Origin: Euptelea pleiosperma
Lineage: Eukaryota; Streptophyta; Magnoliopsida; Ranunculales; Eupteleaceae
Length of the DNA: 64,000 bases
Assembly: GCA_035048495.1 (NCBI GenBank)
Contig: CM068552.1
Span: 20,400,154-20,464,153 of the forward strand
Direction: 5' to 3'
Position 1 is the stretch's first letter, and the number at the start of each line of letters is the position of its first letter. The position numbers and the translations under genes were made by a program. The notes beneath the pieces were generated by a model. That model saw only the letters and a list, made by a program, of their open reading frames with translations, searched no databases and was not told where the DNA came from. Positions 33,436 to 45,589 of the stretch are shown piece by piece.

Positions 33436-33601
33436 TCTATATAACAAAACAGAGAAGTTGTCTTATCTCTTATCTTATCCGGTTTCAACAAAGAGTGGCT
33501 GAGATCTTATCCTCCAAATAGATGGTGGATCTCAACCATTACTCACACCCGATTTCGGTAAACGCTTTGACAGATAGTGTCGTGGGCACGGCCCCCAAGT
33601 A
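33436..33601 (+). mobile_element. short Helitron-like element
   Basis: About 166 bp, starting TCTATATAACAAAACAG. It has the family core (TTATCCGG, GGTGGATCTCA, ACACCCGATTT) and a 3' hairpin with GTGTCGTGGGCACGG. The preceding base is A. The 3' tetranucleotide has decayed. It belongs to the same family as the composite at 36377-37458. Confidence 0.55.
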
Positions 33602-33929
33602 ATACAATAATATTTGATATGGGTATTTTGGTCATTATAAAAATGTCTAACACCTCTGGTCAATGAAGTTGACTCCAAGGGGTAGGTCAAATATTCATGG
33701 GTTTAATTAGCCCGCAAGTGCGTGCCAAAAATGCTTTTGGTATGGCAAAGTTTTTCCATAATCACGAAAGCAAGCTAGACTGAAAAAAGCCCAAGCCCAT
33801 GAGGCATCTTCGAGTCCATATTGTAAAGCCATCTCCTAGCCCACATTGGCCCAATAGAGGCCCCATGTTTTATGTTTTCTATCAACAAACCATAACTAAT
33901 GAAAAGCTTGCCACCTATTTAGGTAACAT

Positions 33930-34150
33930 CACTACAAGAAATTTGGCTTATAGCAACGGACTTTTACCGAAGGCCAAATAGAACCGTCGGTATTGGTAAT
34001 TATAGCGATGGTCACAAATCGAACCGTCACTAAAAATCAAGGCAAGGATCGCAGGAAAGTTTGGTGGGAAAATTTCGGGTCTATAGCGACGGGTTTAAGT
34101 TGACCGTCGGTATACATGTCTTTTACCGACGGCCAGATAGTAGTAGTGCG
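33930..34150 (+). mobile_element. CACTA transposon end fragment
   Basis: Begins CACTACAAGAAATTTGG, the canonical CACTA-superfamily terminus. It continues with subterminal repeats built on ACCGACGG or ACCGTCG (33968-34135). No second terminus or transposase is in view. Confidence 0.75.
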
Positions 34151-35087
34151 TAAAGAGCAACTTTTTCTCTTAACATTTGAAAAAGTCGTATTTGGAGGCA
34201 CACAAGTAACTTTTGTTGGTGCATCGAAATTATAATGGGTGTCATACGCTAAATTAGGGGTGTAAAAGCCCAACTCGGGCTGGGCCTGAGCCTCGTCTTT
34301 GGAAGCTTGGCCTGGCCCAAAAAAGCCCGGCTGGACAATTTCATCACAGTAGAACTTATCATGATCGTAGACCATGTATATTTACTGAAAGATGTCACCA
34401 TCTACACGTGCCTCAACTGTGAATCAATCTAGACCGCAAGTTGGTGGCCCCGTGATAGGTAGGCTAGATAAAAATTGATGTGTCGCTTATGATCACTGAA
34501 TTGATCTAGAGTCTAGTCTAGTGCTAAAATTTCTGACTACTTATATAAATGTTTAACGGTTGGATGCAAAAGTCTATGTCTCATCTCAAGAAATGGCCCA
34601 CCAATTGGACCGTTCAGAATGAGGAATGGGTCTAGCCATGACCCATTTGGGTGAGGTTTTAATGTGTAGTTTAATGATCCAACTTCTCCCAACCACACAT
34701 CATGTGTTTTTGTCCAAAATATTGAGATAAATCAAAGATGAGGAGGATCATCCTATGGCCCGGAGCAGGGATAGACTAAAAAAAAAAATTAAGTTACACT
34801 CACTGTAAAGGAGTCTTACAGATCAAAATGGGGATGTAAAATGGGCACATGCAATTCAAAGTTAGGCCCAAAACTTCTCATGGGCTTATAACTTCTCACA
34901 TAGGAATGTAAACTTTTGTGTTGATATGTTGGCTAAGATAGGGTTTCCTCTGCCGGTTGGCAACTATTTTTCATCATCGTCCAGCTAAACACCGTTCTAT
35001 CATAACGGAGGATGTAATGGAGCAAGCTATATACCCCTTGTCTTGTCCCTTTGGGGTGGGCCTTCCTCAGGTTTAATAAATTTTCCT
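34151..35087. other. intergenic, no gene recognised
   Basis: A minus-strand open frame of 112 codons at 34037-34375 overlaps the CACTA fragment and has no recognisable domain. No other structure was seen. Confidence 0.45.
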
Positions 35088-35250
35088 CACTACAGCAAAA
35101 TGACTGGAAAAAGGCACAAAAAAAATGCGCTAAAAACGATGGACTTCAATCGTTGTTTTGGACATTGATTAAACGATGGACTTAGCCCATCTTTTTACCA
35201 CATCTATGAACGACGGACCAATCCATTGTTTCCTGTGCGATATGAACTAG
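35088..35250 (+). mobile_element. second CACTA-type end fragment
   Basis: Begins CACTACAGCAAAATGAC. It has short subterminal repeats based on ACGATGGACTT (35148 and 35172) and ACGACGGACC. It is a diverged relative of the end at 33930. Confidence 0.5.
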
Positions 35251-35388
35251 ACGAGCTAAGCTCATTTTCAATTTCTTTCTTCTCCTCCTCTCTTCTCTTT
35301 TCTCTTTCTCACTTCTCTCCGCTCCCTCGCTGTCCAGCCGTCCCGCTGTTGCCATCTCCCAATAAGCCTCTCTATATCTCTCTTTCTT

Positions 35389-36132
35389 TGTAACACCTGA
35401 AATTCTCCTTAAAGGGTATTTTGATAATTTTCCTAGTAAGGCAGTTTGGTCATCATTTTACACATGGGGTGAGTCTTGTACTATGTATGTAATCTTCTGT
35501 GGACAAATTATGCATGTGTTTATTTACTTGAGCTAAATATTTACATTAATGATTAAACATATGTGAGTCAGCTTATATGGACATGGATCCTAACTGGGCC
35601 TTATTAGGCCCATTAAAGGTTTGAGTATGTTAATGTATGGTATAGCATAGCTTGAATGGTTTTAATTCATGTCTTAGTACCATGTATATGGTATATGATA
35701 GCTTAATTAGGTGGCATTAATTAAATTAATTGCATAATATATATATTACATGCAAAAATGTTGGCAATGGAAAGAGATTAGTGTGATCTCATATTAAAGA
35801 AGGAATTCTAAAAGGGATGACTAGAATAGTGGACCCCACAGTAGAAATTGTTGAGAACATTAAGGAGGGAGAGAATTTTGTTTAAATTAGTAACCCTAGT
35901 AATATAATTAGTGATTGATTACACATGGACTGATTTTGTTAATGATGGAAACACAGTAATAAACATATACATAGAAAGTATTGACTTACATAAGGGAGAG
36001 TACTATAGAACGTGCTAAGTTTGAAGAGAGAGAAAGAGAGATCATATCTCCCCAAATTAGTCAAAAATGTCGAGGGTTGGAATGGACCCCACTCCACCAT
36101 AGCACCACTAACACCTTTAACAAACCCTTGGA
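35389..36132 (+). repeat. possible LTR start (TGTAACACC)
   Basis: A gypsy-like LTR beginning TGTAACACCTGAAATTC after a CT-rich stretch. No matching end was found. The motif block GAGCGAAAGTCGAGCTATGAGACG at 38258-38281 could belong to the same element further right. Weak assignment. Confidence 0.35.
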
Positions 36133-36376
36133 ACCATTTTAAAATAAAAGAGATGACCCTCCCTCTTTTGAAAAAATCATTGGTTAAGGAGAAGCCCTCC
36201 CTAGTCACCTATAAAATATCTCATTATTAAATCTTAGCCCTCATATTTTCACCATTTTAAAATAAAAGAGATGACCCTCCCCTTTTTGGAAAAATCATTG
36301 GTTAAGGAGAAGTCCTCCCTAGTTACCTATAAAATATCTCATTTTTAAATCTTAGCTAGCCCTCATATTTTCACCA
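36133..36376 (+). repeat. tandem repeat units A and B (about 120 bp)
   Basis: Two adjacent copies of a unit starting ACCATTTTAAAATAAAAGAG and ending CCCTCATATTTTC (A at 36133, B at 36250). A third copy, C, resumes at 37459 with TTTTAAAATAAAAGAG after a 1,082-bp insertion. The A/B junction gives the uninterrupted sequence. Confidence 0.9.
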
Positions 36377-37458
36377 TCTATTTAACAAAACAGGACGGTT
36401 GTCTCCCCCTCTTATCCGGCTTCATAAAGGATGGCCGAGATCTTATCATCACACCAAATGGACGGTGGGTCTCAGCCACTCACACCCAATTTTGACAAAC
36501 GCTTTATTGATGAGTGCCGTGGGCACGGGTCACCTACTATTTACCTACATATAAGGAATGAAATGGGTTAGATTTACATATAGCCCGAGGGTCAGGCTCA
36601 GCAGCCCCACTTTTTATGCCTCCAGAGGGGTGTTACCGTTAAAACGGATTGAAACGGCCAAGAGCAAAAATGAAAAAAAAAAAAAATGGATTTTAACAGA
36701 TTTTAATGATTTTAACAGAAAAAAGTGGTGTTGAAATTCAAAATTTGAAATTTAAAAAAAAATAGAATTTAACAAAAATTTAATGGGTTCTTATACCCCT
36801 CGTATCTTATATGGCTTCAATAATGAGTGGCTGAGATCCACTATGCTTCATATCGATGGATGAGATTAACTCCGACCCAATTTGACAAACACTTTGTCGG
36901 AAAGTGCCGCGGACACGGGCCGCCCACGCATATATCAAGACAACTCAGTTGTATTCTCTTATCTTATCCATCCATATAATGTGGACGGTTAGATAAAGAG
37001 TTGTTGAGATCAAATCCATCGATCTAATGTGGACGGTTGGATTTCAACCGCTCAATCCGCCTCATTTGACCTCAATTTATTCAAAATTTAAATTTCAACA
37101 ATGTTATTTTTTGTTATTTCTGTTATTTTCTCATTTCTCCCTATGTGCGTTACAATCCATTATAACAGCCATTATAATGGAAAAAGCGGTAACACCCCAG
37201 TCCGTTATACCATTTGAATGCCGAAGGCACCCAATTTTTGCAAACGCTTTTGTCGGAGAGTGCTGTGGGCATGGGCCATTTACTATTCTATATAACAAAA
37301 CACATTGGTTGTCTCCCTACTTATACCTCCTCTTGTAAGCATCAACAAAGAAGGGCCGAGATCTAATCCTCCCCCAAATGGACGGTGGATCTCCGCCACT
37401 CACCTGATTTTGGCAAATTCTTTGTCGAGGAGTGCCAATGACACGGGGCACCCACTAG
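36377..37458 (+). mobile_element. composite Helitron
   Basis: It starts TCTATTTAACAAAACAGG and ends GGCACCCACTAG, and it sits between host A (36376) and host T (37459) with no target duplication. These are all Helitron rules: 5' TC, 3' CTAG, A|T target. A small hairpin (GTGCC to GGCAC) precedes CTAG. Inside are three earlier 3'-end-like modules (GTGCCGTGGGCACGG near 36513, GTGCCGCGGACACGG near 36904, GTGCTGTGGGCATGG near 37260). The last module is followed at once by a new 5' start (TCTATATAAC, 37287). So it is a head-to-tail array of short Helitrons that also trapped a piece of MITE family M (about 36625-36790). It has no coding capacity. Confidence 0.75.
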
Positions 37459-39660
37459 TTTTAAAATAAAAGAGATGACCCTCCCCTTTTTGGAAAAATC
37501 ATTGGTTAAGGAGAAGTCCTCCCTAATTACCTATAAAATATCTCATTTTTAAATCTTAGCTAGCCCTCATATTTTCATCCCCATAGTACGAAAAATCTTT
37601 GCTACTATTGTGAGAAAGAGAAAACTTAGAGAGACATGAAGGAAAAGATTAAAATTCCAAACTCTCAAGCCTTAAAGCTCAAATTCAAGTTAAAGGATTG
37701 CTTTTGAGGTAGGCACTCTTGTTATTTATCTATGTTTAGCATGCCTCCATGATTTTTCTCTTCCTTTACTATGTCTAGCATATATATTTTTTATCTATGT
37801 TATTTTCTTGTGTCAATGGCTATGATGAATATGTGGTATTCCATGTTATGATGATTACCACGTCTATGCTAAAGATTTTTGCTCAGATGATGCTTGATGT
37901 GCATTAACAGTGGTATGCATCAAGCATACTATCATATTGCACCGATTCAAGGAAGAAGAGATTGAATGCCCTTGGGTGAAGGCCCTAAATCCCTCAAGCT
38001 TGTGTGAGTATAGCTCCTTACGTGGACTGAGCTCCTTGTATGGGTCTGGAGTACTCCTTGTGTACGCCCTTACATGAGTTTGCATCATGAGCATTTACAT
38101 GCAATTGTTAACCATGATGATATTGACATGTACATGGTTTCTTATGAATTTCATATGTGTTGATTATATCTTTGTTGGTATATCATGTATATGATTAGAA
38201 TAGAGAGTTTTTCCTACTAGGCTTTGCAACTCATTCCATTAATATTTCAGATGCAGAGCGAAAGTCGAGCTATGAGACGGGAGTTCGGATGAATCGGAGA
38301 ATCTTTCTTATTGTTTCTATTCTTTTTTTTTTTTTTTATATATAATAAAAACTTAATAAGTTGGTTCTGTTTAAATTTGGAGACTTAGTTATTATTGTGG
38401 CAACTTTATATGACAAATCAGTTATGTTGGAATAAATTTGATTTCGATTGTTCCGGTTTAAATGAATGGAAAGTACATTTATGTTTCTGAAATTCATGAT
38501 GGATTTCTGCAGATTTATTATATCTTTTTCTATACTTAATGAAATTGAGTGAAACTTATTGTGCCATTAATTCACTAACTTGTAGTTTGAAGTCTCAATT
38601 GAATTTCATAAAATCTAGGGACTCGATTTGGCGTATTGGTTAAATAAAACCTTCTTTATACTTTGAATTTTTGAATTTTCTGTCAATAAAATAATTTTCT
38701 TGTTGGGTTTGAATATCAGACCCTAAAACTACCAAGTTTGGATTTTCTTAAAATATGGAAGTTATAGCATTTTATATCTACTTTCGAACCCAAATGGTTT
38801 TATTATAGTTAGGTATCAGAGTGAATTGATATGAATTTTCTAGCTCAGATTGTTTGATAAGGCTTGTCTACAGACTATTGAAGGAATGTTAAGGAATGTT
38901 TTCCAACTAAATTTACTAAAAAATTGTCTTTTGTGAAAAATCTAAGAGAAAAAACACTGTTGTTCCATTTTCTGTCTAGTTTCAAAATTGATATCATTGG
39001 TTTAAAATGAATTTATGGTTAATTTTTAATCGACAATAGGTTATAACTATTTTCCTTATTGTAGAAACCGTAGTCAGACTTTAACCTTGTTTTTTGCTCA
39101 TAAAACTGATGTTACTATTGTCCAAAGTATTTATTGATAATATACATTGAGTATAGTTTTAATAAAGATATGGTGGGTTCATTTTGATTGAAAAATGAGT
39201 TCTCAATGGTTTTAGCAAGACTTATAGGTCATGTTGTTTTCTTAAAAAACTAGTAGCTAAACACTATTGTGAAATGAATTATTCTTACCCTTAAACTAAA
39301 AATTGAGACTCTAAACTATTTTCTCACTTAGAATTTTTTGTTAAGATTCCAGATTGAAATGATATATCTCATTTGGACATCGGGTGTGAAAGTTATGAAT
39401 TCTTGATCAACGACTACTCCTGCGAATCAGGTCTAAAGTGTTAAGTTGTGAATTAATGTAAACCCTTTTTAAGCATAATGTAGACTCAAATACAATATAA
39501 TTAACTTAACCTCGCACCCTGGAGCATGAGTAAATTGGATTGTAATTTGGCACCTTATGGATAATTTATCAATTTTTACCATTTTCATCCTCACGTCTTG
39601 ACCTTGGATCGTAGGTCGACCCATGAATAATGGGTTGAGTCCTAGACCCCGACCGGGATT
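37459..39660. other. repeat unit C, then AT-rich sequence without genes
   Basis: Repeat unit C runs to about 37577. The rest is AT-rich, with T tracts at 38320. It holds LTR-like pieces such as the GAGCGAAAGTCGAGC block at 38258 and no open frame over 80 codons. I recognise no gene. Confidence 0.5.
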
Positions 39661-39664
39661 AAAA

Positions 39665-42354
39665 GTAGGGTTTTTTTCATGTCGTTGGATCGAAACCCTA
39701 ATTTCAACACAATTTATAATTTATCCGAGTTTTAATCTTGCAAAATATAAGAGTTGTATAGGGCTTCGTGTCAGATGTCGATCCGCACTCGGGATTAGTC
39801 GGATTAGCGAGAATAAGAACATAAAATGACATATAATATACAGGAGAAAGGTGGAAAGATGAGAAGGGCGGGTCGATTAAAAACACATCCAAGTGATCAG
39901 ATCCAGAAAATACTAAAATCATCGAAATCAAATTGCATTAATCAAACTGTTGCTTACATGAAATAAATGATAAAAATAAATAAAGCGGTAAATCTATTCT
40001 AGAAAACATATAAAGAGAGATTTTAGAAAGAGAAGAGAAGGGTAGAGAGAGAGAGAGAGAGAAAATAACATAGAGATAGAAAGGAAGTAATAGAGAGATA
40101 AAGGAAGTGATAGAGAGAGAAAGAGGAGATAGAGATGTTCACCTCGGTCGTTTACCGACCGACAAGGTAGAGGTGAAGGAGAAACTCACCTTTTTGTGCA
40201 TACCGAACGGAGTCAGCATTACAAAAAGGTGATCAGCCTGGGGATCTCTAGAGAGAGAACACGGGATTAGGGATATCACATCCCTTCCATGTCGTCTAGA
40301 GAGAGAAGAAAAATCCTAGAGAGAGAAAATAAGAGAAGAGAGAGAAAGTACCTCGTGCACACTTACAGGAGCGAAGATCGGGATTGGTCATGAAGATGGC
40401 TGAACCATGGTGGAGTGGAGGCATGCACACGTTGATATTGCGCACATGTGAGTGCACCATGAGCAGCATCGGCCCAATAATAGACGAACATGAAGAGAGA
40501 TGCTCGGCCAAGAATGTTTGCATTGCGACTGCCCTCAATGGATATGGATCGGCCTTTCGAGGTTGAAGAGAAGGAGCTCGGCCAGGTGATGAGCATGGCA
40601 GCAAATGGTTGCTAGGTAGTATGGCCAGCAAGGACAAACTTGTAGGTCTACACTTTCGAGTGGGGAAGGTGGCTTTCGACCATGATCGGTCAAAGGAGGG
40701 TGGTCCACTTGTTGGCCAAAGAAGGGAAGGACCACGTAGAGGGGACACCAGCAAGTGAGCTGCAAGTTGTAAGAACAGTGACCGCTTGTTGCAGACCATT
40801 CAACCAGCATGAGGAGATGGCGATCGTAGAAGATGAGGTTTGCACAGTAGGGGCTACGGCCATGGTTGTGAGGAGAATGGAGGCCTTAGTGCATAGTGGC
40901 AGCAGATCGTGGGAAGCTGTGGAGGAGCCTTGCCGGACTGATTTTGGCAATGAAGTGATCTGGCTGGAGGAGATGAAGGAGGAGTTCACGACCTCAAGTT
41001 GCTGGACTATGGGGAGGAGAGGTGGTGGCGCACAACGGTGGTGGTCGTGGCTGAAATGGGGCGGCAGCACGACGTTGGAGCTCGTGAGAGGAGGATCTAG
41101 CAACAGGTATTGCAAGGCAGAAGGAGGGAGAGGTGTTGCCGATAGGAATTGCAGGCTACAACTCTGGTAAGGATAAGATGAAGAAAGAAGAAGAAGAAGA
41201 AAAAAAAAAAAAAAAGATGAAAGGGAAGGAGGAGGAAGGATGTGGGGGGGATGAGAGGAGAGGGGTTCGAAAACTAGGGTTTCGTCCTTCTCTTCCCCCC
41301 TTTTATAAGCTTCCTAATGGAAATTAGCAATTTTAGAAATAAAAAATAAAAAAAATTCTCCTAAACCTTTTCTTTAATTGAGGAATTTCCCCATTTAGTG
41401 GACCCCCCCCCCCCCCCACTCTTTTAAAAAATTATTTAAAATGTTTCGAAATCACGGGGTCCACTAAATGGCCCGGCCACGAGTCAATGATGATGGGCCC
41501 AGGCTGTTGGCCCACATGGAATGATGATGGGCCCGACTCATAAGATGATGTGATAGATAGTTTGCTGACAATCAGATGGATGGTGATTGGATTGGGACTA
41601 GATTGGTAGACCGACAGATCTAAAGAGATCCAATGGTCTAGTGGAAGATCCAACGGTCAGAAAGCTATGGGGAATGGGACAGAGCCAACGGCAGGAGTTC
41701 TGGGGTTAGATCAGTAGATCTGAGGATCGGGTAGTGAGGCATAGGGAGATGAAGAGAGAGGAAAGAGAAATAGAAGCAAAGAGAGAAAATACTACAAAAA
41801 TAAAAAGAGAAAAGAGCAAGCGGAGGGTCATGAACCCGGGTCTTCAATCTATCCTTCAGTAGGCTCTACCAATCACGTAAGCCATCATTTTATATCATTT
41901 GGCGCGGTTTTGAATCACTCTGATCCGTCTCTTGGTCTTCAACTTTTCCTCTCTCTTGGTTCTTGGTCTAGCTTTACGATCTTCAAACTTGACCCATACT
42001 TAGCCTGTATCATCTAGTCATAGCATGTGGGCTCTTTAAGCTTTGATATTAGGCTTCTATGGTTGATCGTGGGCCCGCAAGCCTCAAGAATATCCCGATC
42101 GGGTTTCCTGCAAGAGAAAAGCGTATAATAAGACTTGATCAAAACGACTTCATATCTAGACTTCTAGAAATATATTTAATGCATATAAATATACCATTTT
42201 ATCCAGAAAAGTGTGTTCTACGCAATGAAAGTGACTCTTACGTAGAAAAGTGGATAAATAGAGCAGTTTTACGTAGGAGAGTGTGATAACGCTTAGAGGA
42301 TAATAGTGAAAAATACAGCGCTTTTAAGCGAATATCAGGGATCGAGATGTGACA
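39665..42354 (+). mobile_element. long gypsy LTR, right copy
   Basis: About 2.7 kb, the inverted partner of 18428-20865. The right end reads GATCGAGATGTGACA. After four bases comes TTGTATCAGATCC, which resembles an initiator tRNA-Met primer-binding site (TGGTATCAG). A gag remnant lies 350 bp further on. This favours plus orientation with 42354 as the 3' border of a 5' LTR. Within it are GA-rich tracts (40050-40130), a 15-C run (41403-41417) and open frames up to 167 codons that have no domain and sit in purine-rich repeats. Confidence 0.72.
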
Positions 42355-42870
42355 AAGTTGTATCAGATCCTAGGCTTTAGTTCCTTAAGAATTTGACTTA
42401 CGAGCAATATAAACATATGTGATAACATCAGAACCATAGAACAACACTTTGAACTTTATGATTTATGTATATATATTGTGTACTATATAAATCAAACCTT
42501 TCAACACGTAATATTCTATATGTATGTTCTTTTGAGGGGAGATGGCTAGAAGAAATATTTTTGATACCATTGCCCATGAGTATTGAGAGGACTTGAGCAA
42601 TTAATGTGTTCCTAGCACTCTAAGACATGACCAGAGTCCTTCGGCAATAGTAGGACCATGTGGAGGCTCAAGATAGGTGGAAGCAAGATAAGCCAAAGAC
42701 CGATATGATCTTCGTAGTCGAAGAGTTTAAAAAGCGGTGCCTTGAAAAGCTTTACCCTACTATCTTTTCTGAATGGTTAAAATATTCAAAAAGAAGGGGA
42801 TCGAGTAAACTAAGAAGTTGTCAAGCTTGATATTTAGAAAGTTATCAAAAAAATTAGTAAGGATGTCATC
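42355..42870 (+). mobile_element. gypsy gag remnant after the LTR
   Basis: The plus strand near 42713-42835 reads EEFKKRCLEKLYPTIFSEWL followed by KYSKRRGSSKLR. That is the core of a gypsy retrotransposon gag domain, and it soon meets stops. No protease or polymerase follows. 42871-43289 holds nothing recognisable. Confidence 0.55.
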
Positions 42871-43289
42871 TCGAAGATGTTGGAGAAATTTAGTTTCCCT
42901 TTTAGGTATAATTGGTTGGATTCGACGGTGTATTAGTTCTCATAGATTTCTAACTCTTTCAATGGTTGTATAATGATAACTTAAAAAGTTTGAGGGGTTT
43001 AAGACGAGATCTTATTTTTACTTTATCTTTTTGTGCTAGCTATAGAGGGGTTTACAACACTGCCTGAATAGAGCTTCTAGTATAAATGAAACTTGCCTCT
43101 ATTATTCTTGCAAAAGTATAAACGTTTCTCACATATGTTTTGAGCGGATGATGCATTTACTTTCCTCAATACTTACATTAAGTTCTATATATTCAAAAAT
43201 TCGGGACATTTTCAATTAATTTGTTGAAATCTCTGCCTCAAGTTTCAATAAAACCAAAGGAAAATATTCTTTTCTCAACTCTGGTAAGG

Positions 43290-45392
43290 TTTTAAGTTTG
43301 CGTTTGGTTGTGCGGTGAACAAGCAACCGCAAAAAGCTATTTTCTAGCATTTGGTAAAAAGAAAAAAGTTGCATTTTAAAATCGTATTAAGCAAGAAAAA
43401 AGCAAAACGTAGAAGCTGTTGCAAAACGGCTTTCGCGTTTTGCGTTTGCGGACAATAGATTTACTTATAAATTTCTTTCACATTTTTATCCTTTTAAACA
43501 TTTTAAAATTACCAAATCACCCTTGTCTTCCCCGTCGTTGCCTTTCTCAACGAAAGAGGGTTTCCTTCTCTCGACCAGAGAGGGATCATCGTCATTCTCA
43601 ACCAAACAGGATTTTCCTCTCTCGACCAAAGAGGGTTTCTAAACCAAAGAGGGATCATCGTCATCCTCAACCAAAGAGGATTTATGAATCCAAGAGGGAT
43701 TGTCGCCGTTCTCAACCAAGAGGGCTTGCAATCGTTCTTACTTCAGATCAAACATCTCTCTTTTTTCCACTCTTTGACCTGTAACATAGCCATTAGAAAT
43801 GTTTAGCTGTTGGGTTTCAATTTGCCAATGCCCCTCTCTTCATCTGGATAGAGGTCCTCTCAACTCTAGCAAGGCACCAGAATATCACTTGTTAGTAACG
43901 AAAAGGAAATACAGAACGATGAAAACATATACCTGTTAAATTCGACATTATTAAAAGGACGAAGTAGTTCAATTTATACTCTTTCCCAGACCAATCATAT
44001 TCCCCAAGATCCAAAAGAATATAATAGATAGGATGGTTATGATCTTATGATTAGGTCTGTGGACCAGAATATCTTCTAGGTGTAATCAATTAGATTGTGG
44101 GTTCTAACCACCATACATGTTTGCCATGGGTGCAAGACTGGTAGGGAAGACTTCTTCCATCCTCCCATCCCCGACTTCTTTATGTTATTTTGTTTGATTT
44201 TATTCTATATGCCTCTGTTTAATTACAATATAAATACAAATGCCTTATATTCAGGACTTTCAATCAAACTGTTCATGAGAATTAATGTACTACAAAGTAC
44301 CACATAGACAAGATGAGAGTCAAATGACGTTCATCTTGAGGAGGAATCTAGACAATACCATGAAAAAGTAGATAATGAAAATTTCCATGAAAAGTATGAA
44401 GGTCCTAATTCTTTTCAGGGAAAATGTGTACCGATGGCTAGGAGTATATGATGATGATTTTGTCTTTGAATCTCTATGTTCTTAGAACTTTAACTTGAAG
44501 TCACAAATAAGAGAAACCAACATCACTAAACAATCAAGGATATAATATGGTTCTTTGTTGACATATAACATCATAGCAATTTATGAGGATATATAAAAAA
44601 ATGCTCACCTGAAATGTTTATTTTGGTATATTTTGGATGGATGGGTTCTTGTCATGTTGCCGTTGGTGGCTGTTTAGTAGGATTTGTTTTGCTTTTCATT
44701 TTATTCTTGAATTTCAATTTTTTTTTTGTTTCGTAATGGTTGTTGCTATTGGATTTTGTTATGCTTTTTGTGTTTGATAATCTTTTTGGGTAGGTTGACG
44801 TGATTCTATATTGTTGCATGATTTAGGATTTTATTTATTGTTAGCTTTTCTTATTTCTCTTCTAAAACTGTTGTTTTGAAATCTGTGTTTTTATGTATTG
44901 GATTGATGAACTGCTTCGGGTAAATTCTTTTCTTTTGATAAAGTGCAAGTTTGCAACTCGATCTTGAAGATTCTTCTTCAATTTTTTGGGATATTTCAAA
45001 TTTCTCGTCAATTCATTGTTACTATGGACCAATGGACCAGGTCCTTTCTGGAAGGCCATCTTTTGTTAATGTCTCCTTGTCAATAATTTTACCAAGGAAT
45101 GAGGCAAAGATGCTTGTTCATCTAGATTGATTTGCACAAAAATAAACCAGATCTTGGGATCGAAGGCCAGGAACAAATGCTTGCTCATCTAGGTCATTTG
45201 GCAAGTTATCCCATAGAAAAAACACTTTTCTAATTACATAACCAAACACTATAACATCTCTTTTTCATAAAATAAGCACTTTTTTGACAAGGTGAGCCAA
45301 ACACCCAAAATACCTTAAATAAAGTTACTCATTAAAAGATGCTTTTTGACAAGTACTTATTTTCAGCTAACCGCAATGCCAAACGCAGCCTA
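43290..45392. mobile_element. possible hAT-like element
   Basis: The ends are imperfect inverted repeats: TTTGCGTTTGGTTGTGCGGTGA at the left (43298), and GCTAACCGCAATGCCAAACGCAG at the right (45366). The inside has the hAT-MITE-like pattern of a name-less AT-rich filler, with no transposase. The target duplication was not identified. Confidence 0.4.
43545..43735. repeat. minisatellite with ACCAAAGAGGG units
   Basis: About eight imperfect units of 20-28 bp built on TCTCGACCAAAGAGGGTTTC or CTCAACCAAAGAGGATT. They produce a low-complexity Arg/Ser/Pro-rich frame on the plus strand that should not be taken for a gene. Confidence 0.85.
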
Positions 45393-45589
45393 ACGAACCA
45401 AATTTGCTCTTCTTTAAGCTTTTCAAAGGGGAATTTACTAGTGACATGCCTTCCCTAGCTTCTTTTATCAACTTGTCTTTCAATTTTAAATTGCACCATC
45501 GATAAAATTCTTGCTAGTATCCAGTCTAGGAAAGATTGATCAGTTTCATATGCAGGTAGGCTTCTTCTTTTCAAATGCCTAAAATGATA

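Noticed and set aside
40296..41170. Overlapping open frames of 90-167 codons on both strands
   Set aside because: They lie inside a long LTR with a biased base composition, match the inverted LTR copy without keeping frame, and show no domain.
43540..43784. Arg/Ser-rich 121-codon frame
   Set aside because: It is a translation of the ACCAAAGAGGG minisatellite and lacks any gene context.
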